Positions 7,620-16,153 of a DNA stretch of 31,693 nucleotides are shown here, in pieces. The notes beneath the pieces were generated by a model. That model was not told the DNA's origin and did not search any database. It worked only from the letters and a program-made list of their open reading frames with translations. Source of the DNA: an uncultured Eubacteriales bacterium. Its GTDB lineage: Bacteria; Bacillota; Clostridia; Oscillospirales; Ruminococcaceae. Each line of letters starts with the position of its first letter. The stretch's first letter is position 1. Both the position numbers and the translations under genes were made by a program. The stretch covers positions 1 through 31,693 of the forward strand of contig CABUOE010000004.1 of NCBI GenBank assembly GCA_902493155.1, given 5' to 3'.

Positions 7620-9179
7620 TTATAGGTAATATTGAATGATACAGACGCCGGGGCCGCCTTTGCCGCCTTCTCCGTACATTTGTCCGCCGCCGCCGGCTGC
7701 CAAACCGCCGTCGCAGTTATTGGTAGCGTAAAGCACACTGCTTTCACTGGTAATAATCTGACCGTTTCCGCCCTTTCCAAAGGGACCGTAACCGCCGCCA
7801 CCGCCGCCGCAGTTTGTGCTGCCTGCACCGCCGGTGGAACCATATCCGCCGCCACCGCCGCCGGCGTATTGGCCGCCTTTGCCGCCGTTACCACCGTAAC
7901 CGCCGCCACCACCGCCGCCGTATTCTCCGCCGTCTCCGCCGTTGCCGCCAAATCCACCGCCGCCGCCATAACCGCGGCCTGTGGTAGGATTGCTTCTATC
8001 GACATAAGTGGTTTTGCCGGGATTTCCAGCTCCTGTGAATTCTATCAGTTCAACGCCGTAATCGTTTGTGATAGTGTCGACCCCTCTCCTCACGTCGTTT
8101 GGAGAAATATCGCTCGATTTTACGGCAAAGGAATCTCCGATTCCGCCCAGCCCTTTCCGGTAAGCGGAACTGCTTTCTGTTTTTTCAGGGTCTACGGTTT
8201 CAGTGTTTACAGCGCCGTTGATAGTTTTTCCGATGAAGCTGATGCCATCGATGTATTGTTTGTATTGAGAACTTCCGCCGTTGTAGCTATATTTGGCGCT
8301 TCCACCTCCACCGCCGTATTTGACGCCCGATCCAGGAATATCCGAAGAGGATGAGGACGAGGAATCGGAAACGCCGGCTCCTCCGCCTCCTCCATAGCTT
8401 CCATCGCCGCCGCTGTAACTGTTGGAGGTATTACCTCCTCCACCGCCGGTTCCGCCAGCACCAGAGTCAGAGCGATTCCCCTGTCCGTTGTTGCCTCCTG
8501 ACGCGGAGAGCAGGCTCCCAAAACCTGTGGTACCGCCAGTGCCGTCGGAAGAACGGGCGCCAAATGTGATGGTATAATTTTGATCCGGAGTCAGATCCAA
8601 CACCTGGAAACACATATGACCTCCGCCACCGCCGCGGGGATAGTAGGAATTTCCTCCATTGCCTCCTCCGCCAAACAGACGGACCCGAACTTGAGAAACA
8701 CCGTCAGGGCATTTCCATACTTTGCTGCCGGACTCCTGTGAAAAAATTTCTGTGACCAGGCGGGTGCCGGCTTGGCGGCTCCCGCCCATCTTAAAATTTA
8801 TCTTTTTTCCCACCGTGTCTATGATGACCGGAACGACCGCTCCCGCTTTAAACGCGCCTGCTGTCAAAGCCTTTCCGTCCAGGGTCTGTACAGAATAGGA
8901 AGTGCTGTTGACGGTAAATCCGTCATTTGCCGCATAGTCCTTATCGGCTTTAAAAACGCAGGACACAAGGCCGGTCACAGAGGGAAAGCCGGAAAGCGCA
9001 TGGATGCTGCCGGTTTTGCTGCAAGTGAGTTCATAAGTCACTTTTTTATCAATGTCGCTTAGTTTTGTCTGTAAATTGCCGCCGCTGCTGACCGAAACGC
9101 AATCAGCCTGGGTTTTTGGATACATCAGTTGATAGGAACCGTCCGCTGTTTTTTGATACTGTTCGATTTTAATTGCCAT
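7620..9179 (-). CDS. Glycine-rich tail adhesin
   Basis: A 519-aa protein. Residues 1-170 form an ordinary tail module (MAIKIEQYQKTADGSYQLMYP). Residues about 165-280 and 400-510 are extremely glycine-rich, with repeated GGGG-x-G-x-GG and GGNGGDGG blocks and interspersed Y, N and S. Such blocks form polyglycine-II sandwiches in T-even adhesin gp38-type proteins, and similar glycine-rich domains occur in Firmicute phage receptor-binding proteins. It is probably a surface-exposed adhesin that contacts the target cell. AAAGGAGG precedes ATG 9179. The antisense strand carries a long alanine-rich open frame that is an artefact of the GGN codons. Confidence 0.75.
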   Translation of the reverse strand: MAIKIEQYQKTADGSYQLMYPKTQADCVSVSSGGNLQTKLSDIDKKVTYELTCSKTGSIHALSGFPSVTGLVSCVFKADKDYAANDGFTVNSTSYSVQTLDGKALTAGAFKAGAVVPVIIDTVGKKINFKMGGSRQAGTRLVTEIFSQESGSKVWKCPDGVSQVRVRLFGGGGNGGNSYYPRGGGGGHMCFQVLDLTPDQNYTITFGARSSDGTGGTTGFGSLLSASGGNNGQGNRSDSGAGGTGGGGGNTSNSYSGGDGSYGGGGGAGVSDSSSSSSSDIPGSGVKYGGGGGSAKYSYNGGSSQYKQYIDGISFIGKTINGAVNTETVDPEKTESSSAYRKGLGGIGDSFAVKSSDISPNDVRRGVDTITNDYGVELIEFTGAGNPGKTTYVDRSNPTTGRGYGGGGGFGGNGGDGGEYGGGGGGGYGGNGGKGGQYAGGGGGGYGSTGGAGSTNCGGGGGGYGPFGKGGNGQIITSESSVLYATNNCDGGLAAGGGGQMYGEGGKGGPGVCIIQYYL

Positions 9180-9194
9180 TTGTAATTCCTCCTT

Positions 9195-9887
9195 TTATCC
9201 GACGATTTTATACCACATGTCGCCGATTTCCTGACTCTCGGCCGTCGGCTGAGAACTGCTGATGATTGTCTGACGGCTGCTTACCACCTTGCTCCAATTG
9301 GAGTTGGTGAAGGACGGTGCAGAATTGGTGTTGGCCGCTGTCGCCGCCCAGAGGACGTTGTTGTAGTCAATCAGGTCGTCTTTAACATACGCGGTCGAAG
9401 AATTCCAGTGACCACAGAATTTGAGATTTGCACCGGGATCGCCTTTTTCGCCTTTAATCGTCATGGGAACAAAATAGGCGGTGTTTGTCGGCAGAGTACC
9501 CATGGGAATTGTCTTTTTCGTGGCCATGTAAGACATTCCCTGGTAGATGACCACGTCGTATTTGGTGTACCGTTTGCTGGAGCTGTAAGTTCCCTGATAG
9601 GTGATGAGGTTTTCCAGATAGTCGTCGATGTTGTCGTGGAAAAATTCCTGTACGGCATAGGTCATGTGATAAAGATTATTCCACCGGTCAGCATCAAACA
9701 TCATGTTTTTCAGTTCCGGGTACTGGGTCAGCACCTGTTGGGCTCCGGCCCAGTCTTTTGCGGCGATTTTGACGTTATACGCCTCAATTTTAGGGAGATC
9801 GGCCTCAGTAGGGTCGGTCATCTCGGTCATCTCGTCAAGTCCGTCGGGAAAGTGTGAATGATAAAGGTAAGGGTATTGTGTGCTCAT
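9195..9887 (-). CDS. Tail-tip protein with CBM5/12-like carbohydrate-binding segments
   Basis: A 230-aa protein. The N-terminal third is helical and acidic (LYHSHFPDGLDEMTEMTDP). Two segments follow with the look of small chitin-binding (CBM5/12-like) folds: YQGTYSSSKRYTKYDVVIYQG with YMATKKTIPMGT, and FCGHWNSSTAYVKDDLIDYNN with LWAATAANTNSAPS. A GEKGDPG collagen-like linker joins them. The C-terminus QEIGDMWYKIVG resembles fibre ends. It is likely part of the tail tip binding cell-wall sugars. AGAGGTG precedes ATG 9887. Confidence 0.7.
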   Translation of the reverse strand: MSTQYPYLYHSHFPDGLDEMTEMTDPTEADLPKIEAYNVKIAAKDWAGAQQVLTQYPELKNMMFDADRWNNLYHMTYAVQEFFHDNIDDYLENLITYQGTYSSSKRYTKYDVVIYQGMSYMATKKTIPMGTLPTNTAYFVPMTIKGEKGDPGANLKFCGHWNSSTAYVKDDLIDYNNVLWAATAANTNSAPSFTNSNWSKVVSSRQTIISSSQPTAESQEIGDMWYKIVG

Positions 9888-9902
9888 TGTGACACCTCTT
9901 TC

Positions 9903-11129
9903 TTATGTAATATCCGGGTATAGGGAATAGAATTTAATGAGTTCCAAGCTGGACGTACCCGACGAAACCGAATGGTTAATGGACTTGATGATCCATTCCT
10001 CGGTTTTCCCCGTGATTCTCGGGGTGTAGCGGATTTTTTGATTGACGTCCAGCCAGGGGATGGTAATGGTTTGGAGCTGCAGCCCGTCGTTTAAGCGGGT
10101 TCGTTTCCAAAGCTCGTATTTGGCCCGTTGGAGGGCCAAATCGTTGGTGGCGATTTTTGCGTATTCGCCGCTGCTTAAAACCTGGGTAATTCTTCCGAGC
10201 TTTTGAATGCAGAAGGGGCTTTCCTCATTTTCGTCACAGCAGCGGGCCTCAATTTGGGTGTTGTCCTTTTTCTGAACGCCGTAGAGGATGATGTCGTTTT
10301 TTACTTCCTCCAGGCTGTTTTGGAGCTGTTCGCTGATGACAAGCTCGGAAAGGATGGAATCATCAAGGGCTACTGCGTCGTCCTTGCAGGTGGGAATCCG
10401 TTTGCAGACGAATACGCCGTTCACGTCAAAGTAGGTTTCCCAGCCGGGGTACAGGTCCCTCAACTTTTCGATCACCTGATACCGGGTGGCTCCCGTGTTA
10501 AATTTCAGGTCGTAGGGTACCTTACGCGGGTCGGGGGAACCGGCTGTCACATTGACTTCGCCTCCGATGTCGTCGATCAGATAGGGGCGATTTAACAGGG
10601 TGTTGCCTTCGCCTTCGCTGTTGTAGTCCTGGGTGAGGGCTTTAATCATGACCTCACGGATGTTTGCGCCTTCCGAAATCTGCATCATCATAGCGGGGAT
10701 GGCGCCGTTGCGGGCGCCGGTCAGCTCGCTCATCAGGTCGCTGCAGGAAAGGGAGAGGTTTTTGGTGGAAGCGTCGTAAGAATAGGACGTCTGGTTGAAG
10801 AGATAGATGCCCATGTTGTACCACAAAACCTCCTGTTTGGGAGAAAGGGTATTCAGATAGCCCACATAGACGCGGATGTACCGGTCAAACCAGATTTTGC
10901 GGTTCTCTTCCAGGAGAAGGGAGTCGTCCTTGACCGTCATGGTGAGGCTCAATGTCCTCCGGATGTCGGAGTTTGCGTCGATAGAAAGGCTTAAGTCAAT
11001 GGTGACGCCGTTTAACTCGGCCAGGGTCAGGTAGTTTCGGTCGAGAAGCTCGATTTTCACATAGATCGATTTGTTTTTCAGCTTTAGGACCTTTAAATCA
11101 TCTACGGTTGGAAGGTACAAGGCGCTCAC
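9903..11129 (-). CDS. Tail-tip hub protein (DUF5048-like, Tal N-domain type)
   Basis: A 408-aa protein rich in beta strands, with blocks typical of hub or tail-associated proteins: an early LTMTVKDDSLLLEENRKIWFD segment, IRVYVGYL, an ATRYQVIEKLRDLYPGWETYFD segment and a late TARE-like IIKSINHSVSSGTSSLELIKFY end. I recall this as the DUF5048 family, found in siphophage tail tips. It probably closes the tube and anchors fibres. No peptidase or lysozyme domain is fused. The start is GTG at 11129, overlapping the previous stop by 4 nt (GTGA), so translation is coupled. Confidence 0.7.
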   Translation of the reverse strand: MSALYLPTVDDLKVLKLKNKSIYVKIELLDRNYLTLAELNGVTIDLSLSIDANSDIRRTLSLTMTVKDDSLLLEENRKIWFDRYIRVYVGYLNTLSPKQEVLWYNMGIYLFNQTSYSYDASTKNLSLSCSDLMSELTGARNGAIPAMMMQISEGANIREVMIKALTQDYNSEGEGNTLLNRPYLIDDIGGEVNVTAGSPDPRKVPYDLKFNTGATRYQVIEKLRDLYPGWETYFDVNGVFVCKRIPTCKDDAVALDDSILSELVISEQLQNSLEEVKNDIILYGVQKKDNTQIEARCCDENEESPFCIQKLGRITQVLSSGEYAKIATNDLALQRAKYELWKRTRLNDGLQLQTITIPWLDVNQKIRYTPRITGKTEEWIIKSINHSVSSGTSSLELIKFYSLYPDIT

Positions 11130-12076
11130 CTGCCCTTCGTCAATCGGAAGTCATCGATAAAGCCGTAGTACCGCAGATCATCTCCGCTGTCGCAGTCGCC
11201 GATTTCCACCCAGTTGAAGGAGGTGACGGGAAGAAAATCGTGTTCGCCCTCTGACTCGGTGGGACTGTCTACCACCGAAATCATCCACATGCGGCCGTCG
11301 TAGTTTTTGAGCATCTTGCTCTTGCCGTTGCACAGGAATTCCATCAGATCTTCCCGGTAGGTCCAGCCGTCCTCTAGTTTGAGCTCACAGCTTTCGGCGT
11401 CCTTCCTAAAGAAGATACCGGAGGATGAGCCGCTGTAGTAGTTGTTGAGGCCATTTAAGATGACAAAGGGGTATTTGTTCCCCAAGGTGGGTACCGCGAC
11501 GGCAGGCCGATTTTTCTGGGTGTTGACAGAAGTCTGCACCAGCGAATGATATTCCAGATTCCGTTCCATGATAAACAGGCCGTCAAACTCGCTGCGAATG
11601 GATTTTTCGTTGGGGTATTCAGTTCCTTCCTTGAGGCCTTCTTCCTCCACTTCCTTAGTAACAGCCACCAAAGCGTAGACATACTCCTTTTGAGAGCGGG
11701 AGTAGGGGTCGTAACGGACAAATTTGAAGTCTTCTTCGGTTTCGATAGGGATGTGGAATAAATCGATCCACTGGAAGGAGTTCTTCTCCCGGCGTCGGAT
11801 GTGGACTTCACCGATGTTTCTTGCGGCGAACTGGACGTTTCCGGCCAGGAGATTACCGGCGAAATAGGCGTGTAGAATGGTGTCGTAATCCCATTCCTGG
11901 GGGATTTTTTCCGGGAATTTGGAGCTATCAGTGCTGATGCGGTCCCAAAGCCGGTCAGTGAGGGATAGTTCCCGGAAAATTCCCTGCTTTAAAGTCACCG
12001 CGTTCAGGCTTGAGACGCCGCTTACCATGGGCGTTACCGGAGTCATAGAAGCAAAGCTTGTCCCTAAGAAGATCAT
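11126..12076 (-). CDS. Tail-tip protein, possibly distal tail (Dit-like) role
   Basis: A 316-aa protein, not recognised with certainty. It is strand-rich with many aromatic residues (FQWIDLFHIPIETEEDF, DLRYYGFIDDF) and has a conserved-looking NWVEIGDCDSGDDLRYYGF end. It is encoded between the FN3 protein and the DUF5048-like hub, with 4-nt ATGA-type overlaps on both sides, so the three are likely made in fixed ratio and assembled together. By position it may be the distal tail component joining tube and hub, but no Dit signature is visible. Confidence 0.55.
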   Translation of the reverse strand: MIFLGTSFASMTPVTPMVSGVSSLNAVTLKQGIFRELSLTDRLWDRISTDSSKFPEKIPQEWDYDTILHAYFAGNLLAGNVQFAARNIGEVHIRRREKNSFQWIDLFHIPIETEEDFKFVRYDPYSRSQKEYVYALVAVTKEVEEEGLKEGTEYPNEKSIRSEFDGLFIMERNLEYHSLVQTSVNTQKNRPAVAVPTLGNKYPFVILNGLNNYYSGSSSGIFFRKDAESCELKLEDGWTYREDLMEFLCNGKSKMLKNYDGRMWMISVVDSPTESEGEHDFLPVTSFNWVEIGDCDSGDDLRYYGFIDDFRLTKGR

Positions 12077-13317
12077 ACGGCTTCCGCCTCCTCTCCGTTG
12101 CTGTTTCGGATTTTCAGGTCAAACAGATGATTGCGTTTTTCGAACCAGAGATAGAGGTAGGGCTTGGATGTATCCAAGTTGATCCGGTTGCTGCAAATCA
12201 CTGTGCGTAAAATTCCATCGTCAGCTTCCATCTCTACGTGGTAGGTGGGGAGCTTGTCCGCGGGGTCAGATTTCTTAGGGAGGTCTTTCACATAGCGGAA
12301 TGAAATTTTTTGCTTTGTATTGGTAAGTTCGCAAAAAATTTCGTATTCCGCCAGACTTTTGCAGATCATCTGGAGGGTGAAATCGTCCCGAATGGAAAAG
12401 CCTTTGTCAAAGGCGGCGGAATAACCGTCTTTGTTCAGGATAATGTTGCGAGGGTTGTCCGATGGCCCTTCATATTCTGCTGGGTCCGGGATACTGCTTC
12501 CCTCAATGGAAATGATATTTGAAGCAATGCGGATGTTTCCCTCGTCGGGCTGATTGCTCAGGTCGACAATGGCGAACAGCCGGGAGGGGCGCAGGTACTG
12601 GGCCGAAAATTCGATAGCGTCTGCCTGGGTTTCCCCCAAAGAGACCACCATGCCGTACTGGGTGATGACCTGGATGCTGATAAAATAACGCTGTTCGTTG
12701 ACAAGGCCGGTGATGGGCACGGAAAAGTCTATTTTATAGGTTTGAGAAGCAGCGTCGTAGGTTGGCGCTTTGCTGTTTTTCTCCTGGATGGAGGTGATGG
12801 GGGTCCGTTCCTCGTCGAATAATTTGACGATGTACTCCTCCGGGGGAATTCCTTCCTTTTGGGAATAGGAGAAATTCAGGGTAAAGTTGGAATTGCGAAT
12901 GACCCCGTTGTTTTGCAGCTCTTCGTTTTGGACTGATAGGGAAGGGGTGGTGAAGCAGTAAAAGTCCACCGTGTCACTGGCGGCGCTTTCCTCGCTGCCG
13001 GAAAATACCGTGACAGCGGCATAGTAAGCGCAGCCGTTTTCCAGTCCGCTGGTCGCCACGTCGATGGTGTGGGTCAGATTCAACTGATTGACGGTTTCAT
13101 CGTACAATGGGGGATCTTGAGAGAATGGCACGGTTTCCTGCGATTCATATACCTGCGTGAGGTCCGATCTTTTGTAAATGATTAAACGGTTTCCGGTAAT
13201 CTGGGATTCACTGGGGCCGGTATACTGAAAGGAAACGGTGATTTTTCCTTTTTCCGCTCGGAGTTTATCGGCATCGAAGGCTGGAATTTGCAATAGATGT
13301 GGTTTCGTAAGTGCCAA
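12073..13317 (-). CDS. Tail protein with fibronectin type III-like domains
   Basis: A 414-aa protein. Two to three FN3-like beta-sandwiches cover about residues 10-230, with GLENGCAYYAAVTVFSGSEES and GLVNEQRYFISIQVITQYG as the repeated 'L-x-x-G-x-x-Y-x-x-x-V' strands. A C-terminal part (about 270-414) has lectin-like strands (DGYSAAFDKGFSIRDDFTLQ, KPYLYLWFEKRNHLFDLKI). FN3 domains decorate many tail proteins and can bind cell-surface sugars. The start is TTG at 13317: GGAGG sits about 7 nt before it and no ATG fits. It is coupled to the next gene by an ATGA overlap. Confidence 0.7.
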   Translation of the reverse strand: MALTKPHLLQIPAFDADKLRAEKGKITVSFQYTGPSESQITGNRLIIYKRSDLTQVYESQETVPFSQDPPLYDETVNQLNLTHTIDVATSGLENGCAYYAAVTVFSGSEESAASDTVDFYCFTTPSLSVQNEELQNNGVIRNSNFTLNFSYSQKEGIPPEEYIVKLFDEERTPITSIQEKNSKAPTYDAASQTYKIDFSVPITGLVNEQRYFISIQVITQYGMVVSLGETQADAIEFSAQYLRPSRLFAIVDLSNQPDEGNIRIASNIISIEGSSIPDPAEYEGPSDNPRNIILNKDGYSAAFDKGFSIRDDFTLQMICKSLAEYEIFCELTNTKQKISFRYVKDLPKKSDPADKLPTYHVEMEADDGILRTVICSNRINLDTSKPYLYLWFEKRNHLFDLKIRNSNGEEAEAV

Positions 13318-13335
13318 TTTGCTTCCTCCTTTCTT

Positions 13336-16089
13336 TTATGACATGAGCTTGAAGAAGAATGTTTTTTCGGTGGCGGTTTCGTAGCTCTCTCCCACTTTGA
13401 AACTGTCGCCCTTATCGCCCTTGAGCTCTCCCTGATCCAGTTTCTGCTGGAAGGTATCTCCGTCGGAAAATACGACCATAGAAGCCGGATGGGAGGCCGG
13501 ATGGATGTAATTATTGGCATTTTGGGAGATTCCTGCGAGCTTTTGCTTTTCGGCAGTCGTATAGTCGTTTGTGGAAAGGCCCTTGCCAGATACTTTGTCG
13601 ACTTTATTAGAGAGTGTGCCACTCAGGTCACCATATACCTGATTGCTGTCTTGATTGTAGGAGACGGATATATTTCCCTCGTCAGCATAAACGGTAGTGG
13701 CTGGATAGATAACCGGTATCGTCGCCGGGGCGTGTTGGGTGATGACGGGTTCTTCCAGCTCATAATAGATAGTGACTGGTGTTCCGGCGGCGTGCTGGGC
13801 GGTGAGGTAGGCTTGCCAGTCGTCTACCGTCTGGTAAGTCTCATCAAATACATAGATAACATCCCTGGTATCATTAAACTTTGTGATTGTGATTCCTGTC
13901 TGACCTTGATAGATATTGTCTCCAGATTTTGCCAAATAGTGTGTGCTAATGAGGTTAGACTGAACACTCGTGGATGTCACCGCAAAGGCATCCCAATTAT
14001 ATTGATTGAGGTAAAGGCGGTTTTTCCCTTGTGCAGCTCCACTGGATATTGAAAGCACGGCCCAATCTTCCGTCCCGTCAAACATCAGTTTTCCAACCCT
14101 TCTCGTCTCCACTCCCGTCACCGCGTCGTATTCGTCACATACGCCGTTCGGCAGGCTCATAAGTGGTTCCAGGGTAGGGAGGGGATAATCGGTGCCGGCG
14201 TAGGGCTCGTATGCAGTAGGAGTAGAACCCTCTTCTAACTGAAACTGCACCAATAGATTGTCTACCAACGTGTCAGCCCCGAAATAAAAGTAGACGCCGA
14301 TGCCTGTTTCATCACCTGTCACAGTGTATGTTCGTGCATATATCGTTCCTGTGTCTTTATTAATTTGCATCACCGGTACTGCCCGTTGGTCGTTTGTACT
14401 GACAGTGTAGGTCTTTCCAACCTTCAGAATCCCCGTCATTTCATGAGGCATAGTATAAGACTGGGCGGTGGCCGTTCCGTTTACCAGGATTCCGTCCGGC
14501 GTTTTTTCATAAGTAATACCTTTGTATACTCTGGTATCACCTGGAAAGCAGTTGTTCATGTCGATCAGGTTCTTTCCGCACACCGTCAATGCCGTCGGCT
14601 CCGTCCCACTGATACTTGCGATATTATCCGGTGACTTCTCCGCCTCCGGGTTTGCAAGGACTTCCGTCGTCACGCCCTGTACCGCTGCCTTTCGGAGTAA
14701 CGTGTCTTCTGCCACGTCAGACAGGTTTACCATTACGCTGGATTTCTTCCCTACAAAGGCGTTAGCAAACTGCTGCCTAGCCTCTTCTTTGGTGTAGGCG
14801 CCGATTTCCTCATCCCACACTGCTGTTCCGTCAGAATTCCAGCGAAGAATTTGTTTATCCGTTCCGCCGGAGGGAATATGTTTATTGCCGCTAGTTGTGG
14901 GATGCACATAGTTGTTTGCGTTTGATTCTACGCCATCTAGTTTTGCCTTGTCTGTCGACGACATCAGTCCGTTGGAGCTGGAGGTAGCGTTTTTAAAAGA
15001 CTGGGACCATGCGCTCCACGACTGGCTGGATGACCACCAGCTGCGTACCCAGCGTTCGATACCGATGGGCGCACTGCTCGCATGGGTTAGGATCTGTTTG
15101 ACCCGGTCGTCATAAGCAAATACTTGCCCGAACCAATCGTCCCCTACAAGACTGGGCGGTTTGTTGGCAGCACTGCTTAAACTGAAATACATACCCGGTT
15201 TTACAGCGTCGTCCCAGTCGGTTACTAAAATTGCTTCATCAAAGACGGATTGAAGGTTTTTGCCGTCGGCGAGTTGAATCATAGAAGCCGGATGAGTTGC
15301 TGGATGCACATAGTTATTGGCATTTGAGGCGATACCGGCTAATTTTTCCTTTTCCGCCGTTGTGTAGTCGTTGGTAGAAAGGCCTTTGCCGGGAACTTTA
15401 TCCACCTTTTTTTCTGCTTTGGTATTGAGCTCAGTAAGGGCATTTTGGACGTTTGTCGCAGAAATTCCGGTAGGCGGGGTAAAGAAAACGTCTTCTGCTT
15501 TACCACTGGTGGCAATTGCCTTTAGTGTCGGTTTGTTGGTTAGATCCTCATAATCACCGGTTATCGCTACATCTGCGAGTCCGGTAATCATCGAGGCCGG
15601 ATGGGTAGCAGGATGGGTGTAATTGTTAGCGTTTTCTGCAATTCCTGCGAGCTTTTGCTTTTCGGCAGTCGTATAGTCGTTTGTGGAAAGACCTTTGCCG
15701 GTTTCTTTAGAAACTCGGCTGTTCAGTTCGGTGCTCAGATTTGGAATATCCGGAATGCCAAGGCTCACGTAACCGGTTTTTCCGTTGACCGAGAGGACGG
15801 TGGTGCTGGGGTCCAGCTCCGATATTCCAACGGGCAGCAAAAACATCTGGTCGGGGTCGTTTTGGGGGATAATAACGTAAACCTCGTCACCGACTGCATA
15901 ACTGCCGGCAATGACAGCCGGAACAGTATAGGTTGTTTGCGCGATTTTTACCTTGTATCGGTTGTCCGATAGCGTTTCGGTAATGATTCCTTTCTGCGTT
16001 TTATCAAAAGAGGCGCTGGCTAGGGACTCCTTGATATACTTAATGATACTTTCTGATAAAACGCCGATTGGATCCAGTTTATTTTTCAT
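13336..16089 (-). CDS. OB-fold baseplate/fibre protein with repeat modules and pyocin knob
   Basis: A 917-aa protein. The N-terminal 100 residues form an OB-like barrel (KGIITETLSDNRYKVKI, GDEVYVIIPQNDPDQMFLLP), as in baseplate proteins. A fibre follows with three KGLSTNDYTTAEK-KLAGI modules, several ANNY-HPATHPASMI segments, a pyocin-knob-like domain (about 310-385, LVTDWDDAVKPGMYF to SWSAWSQSF) and a carbohydrate-binding-like sandwich (about 490-640, LIDMNNCFPGDTRVYKG). It ends in GELKGDKGDSFKVGESYETA. The frame is open back to 16152, but AAAGGAC precedes ATG 16089, so that start is used. Its place just after the tape measure is unusual for a fibre and suggests a mixed baseplate and fibre role. 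Confidence 0.8.
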   Translation of the reverse strand: MKNKLDPIGVLSESIIKYIKESLASASFDKTQKGIITETLSDNRYKVKIAQTTYTVPAVIAGSYAVGDEVYVIIPQNDPDQMFLLPVGISELDPSTTVLSVNGKTGYVSLGIPDIPNLSTELNSRVSKETGKGLSTNDYTTAEKQKLAGIAENANNYTHPATHPASMITGLADVAITGDYEDLTNKPTLKAIATSGKAEDVFFTPPTGISATNVQNALTELNTKAEKKVDKVPGKGLSTNDYTTAEKEKLAGIASNANNYVHPATHPASMIQLADGKNLQSVFDEAILVTDWDDAVKPGMYFSLSSAANKPPSLVGDDWFGQVFAYDDRVKQILTHASSAPIGIERWVRSWWSSSQSWSAWSQSFKNATSSSNGLMSSTDKAKLDGVESNANNYVHPTTSGNKHIPSGGTDKQILRWNSDGTAVWDEEIGAYTKEEARQQFANAFVGKKSSVMVNLSDVAEDTLLRKAAVQGVTTEVLANPEAEKSPDNIASISGTEPTALTVCGKNLIDMNNCFPGDTRVYKGITYEKTPDGILVNGTATAQSYTMPHEMTGILKVGKTYTVSTNDQRAVPVMQINKDTGTIYARTYTVTGDETGIGVYFYFGADTLVDNLLVQFQLEEGSTPTAYEPYAGTDYPLPTLEPLMSLPNGVCDEYDAVTGVETRRVGKLMFDGTEDWAVLSISSGAAQGKNRLYLNQYNWDAFAVTSTSVQSNLISTHYLAKSGDNIYQGQTGITITKFNDTRDVIYVFDETYQTVDDWQAYLTAQHAAGTPVTIYYELEEPVITQHAPATIPVIYPATTVYADEGNISVSYNQDSNQVYGDLSGTLSNKVDKVSGKGLSTNDYTTAEKQKLAGISQNANNYIHPASHPASMVVFSDGDTFQQKLDQGELKGDKGDSFKVGESYETATEKTFFFKLMS

Positions 16090-16153
16090 ATTGAGTCCTT
16101 TCTGGAAGAATGTGGGGCGAATATACAATGGTGCAACAGTTCGCCCCGGCATT

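Noticed and set aside
7632..8354. 240-aa alanine-rich plus-strand frame
   Set aside because: It is the antisense of GGN glycine codons of the adhesin gene; no ribosome binding site and no plausible protein.
7632..8560. Repeat-rich GC block as a CRISPR array
   Set aside because: Periodicity is codon-level glycine repetition; no constant repeat with unique spacers.
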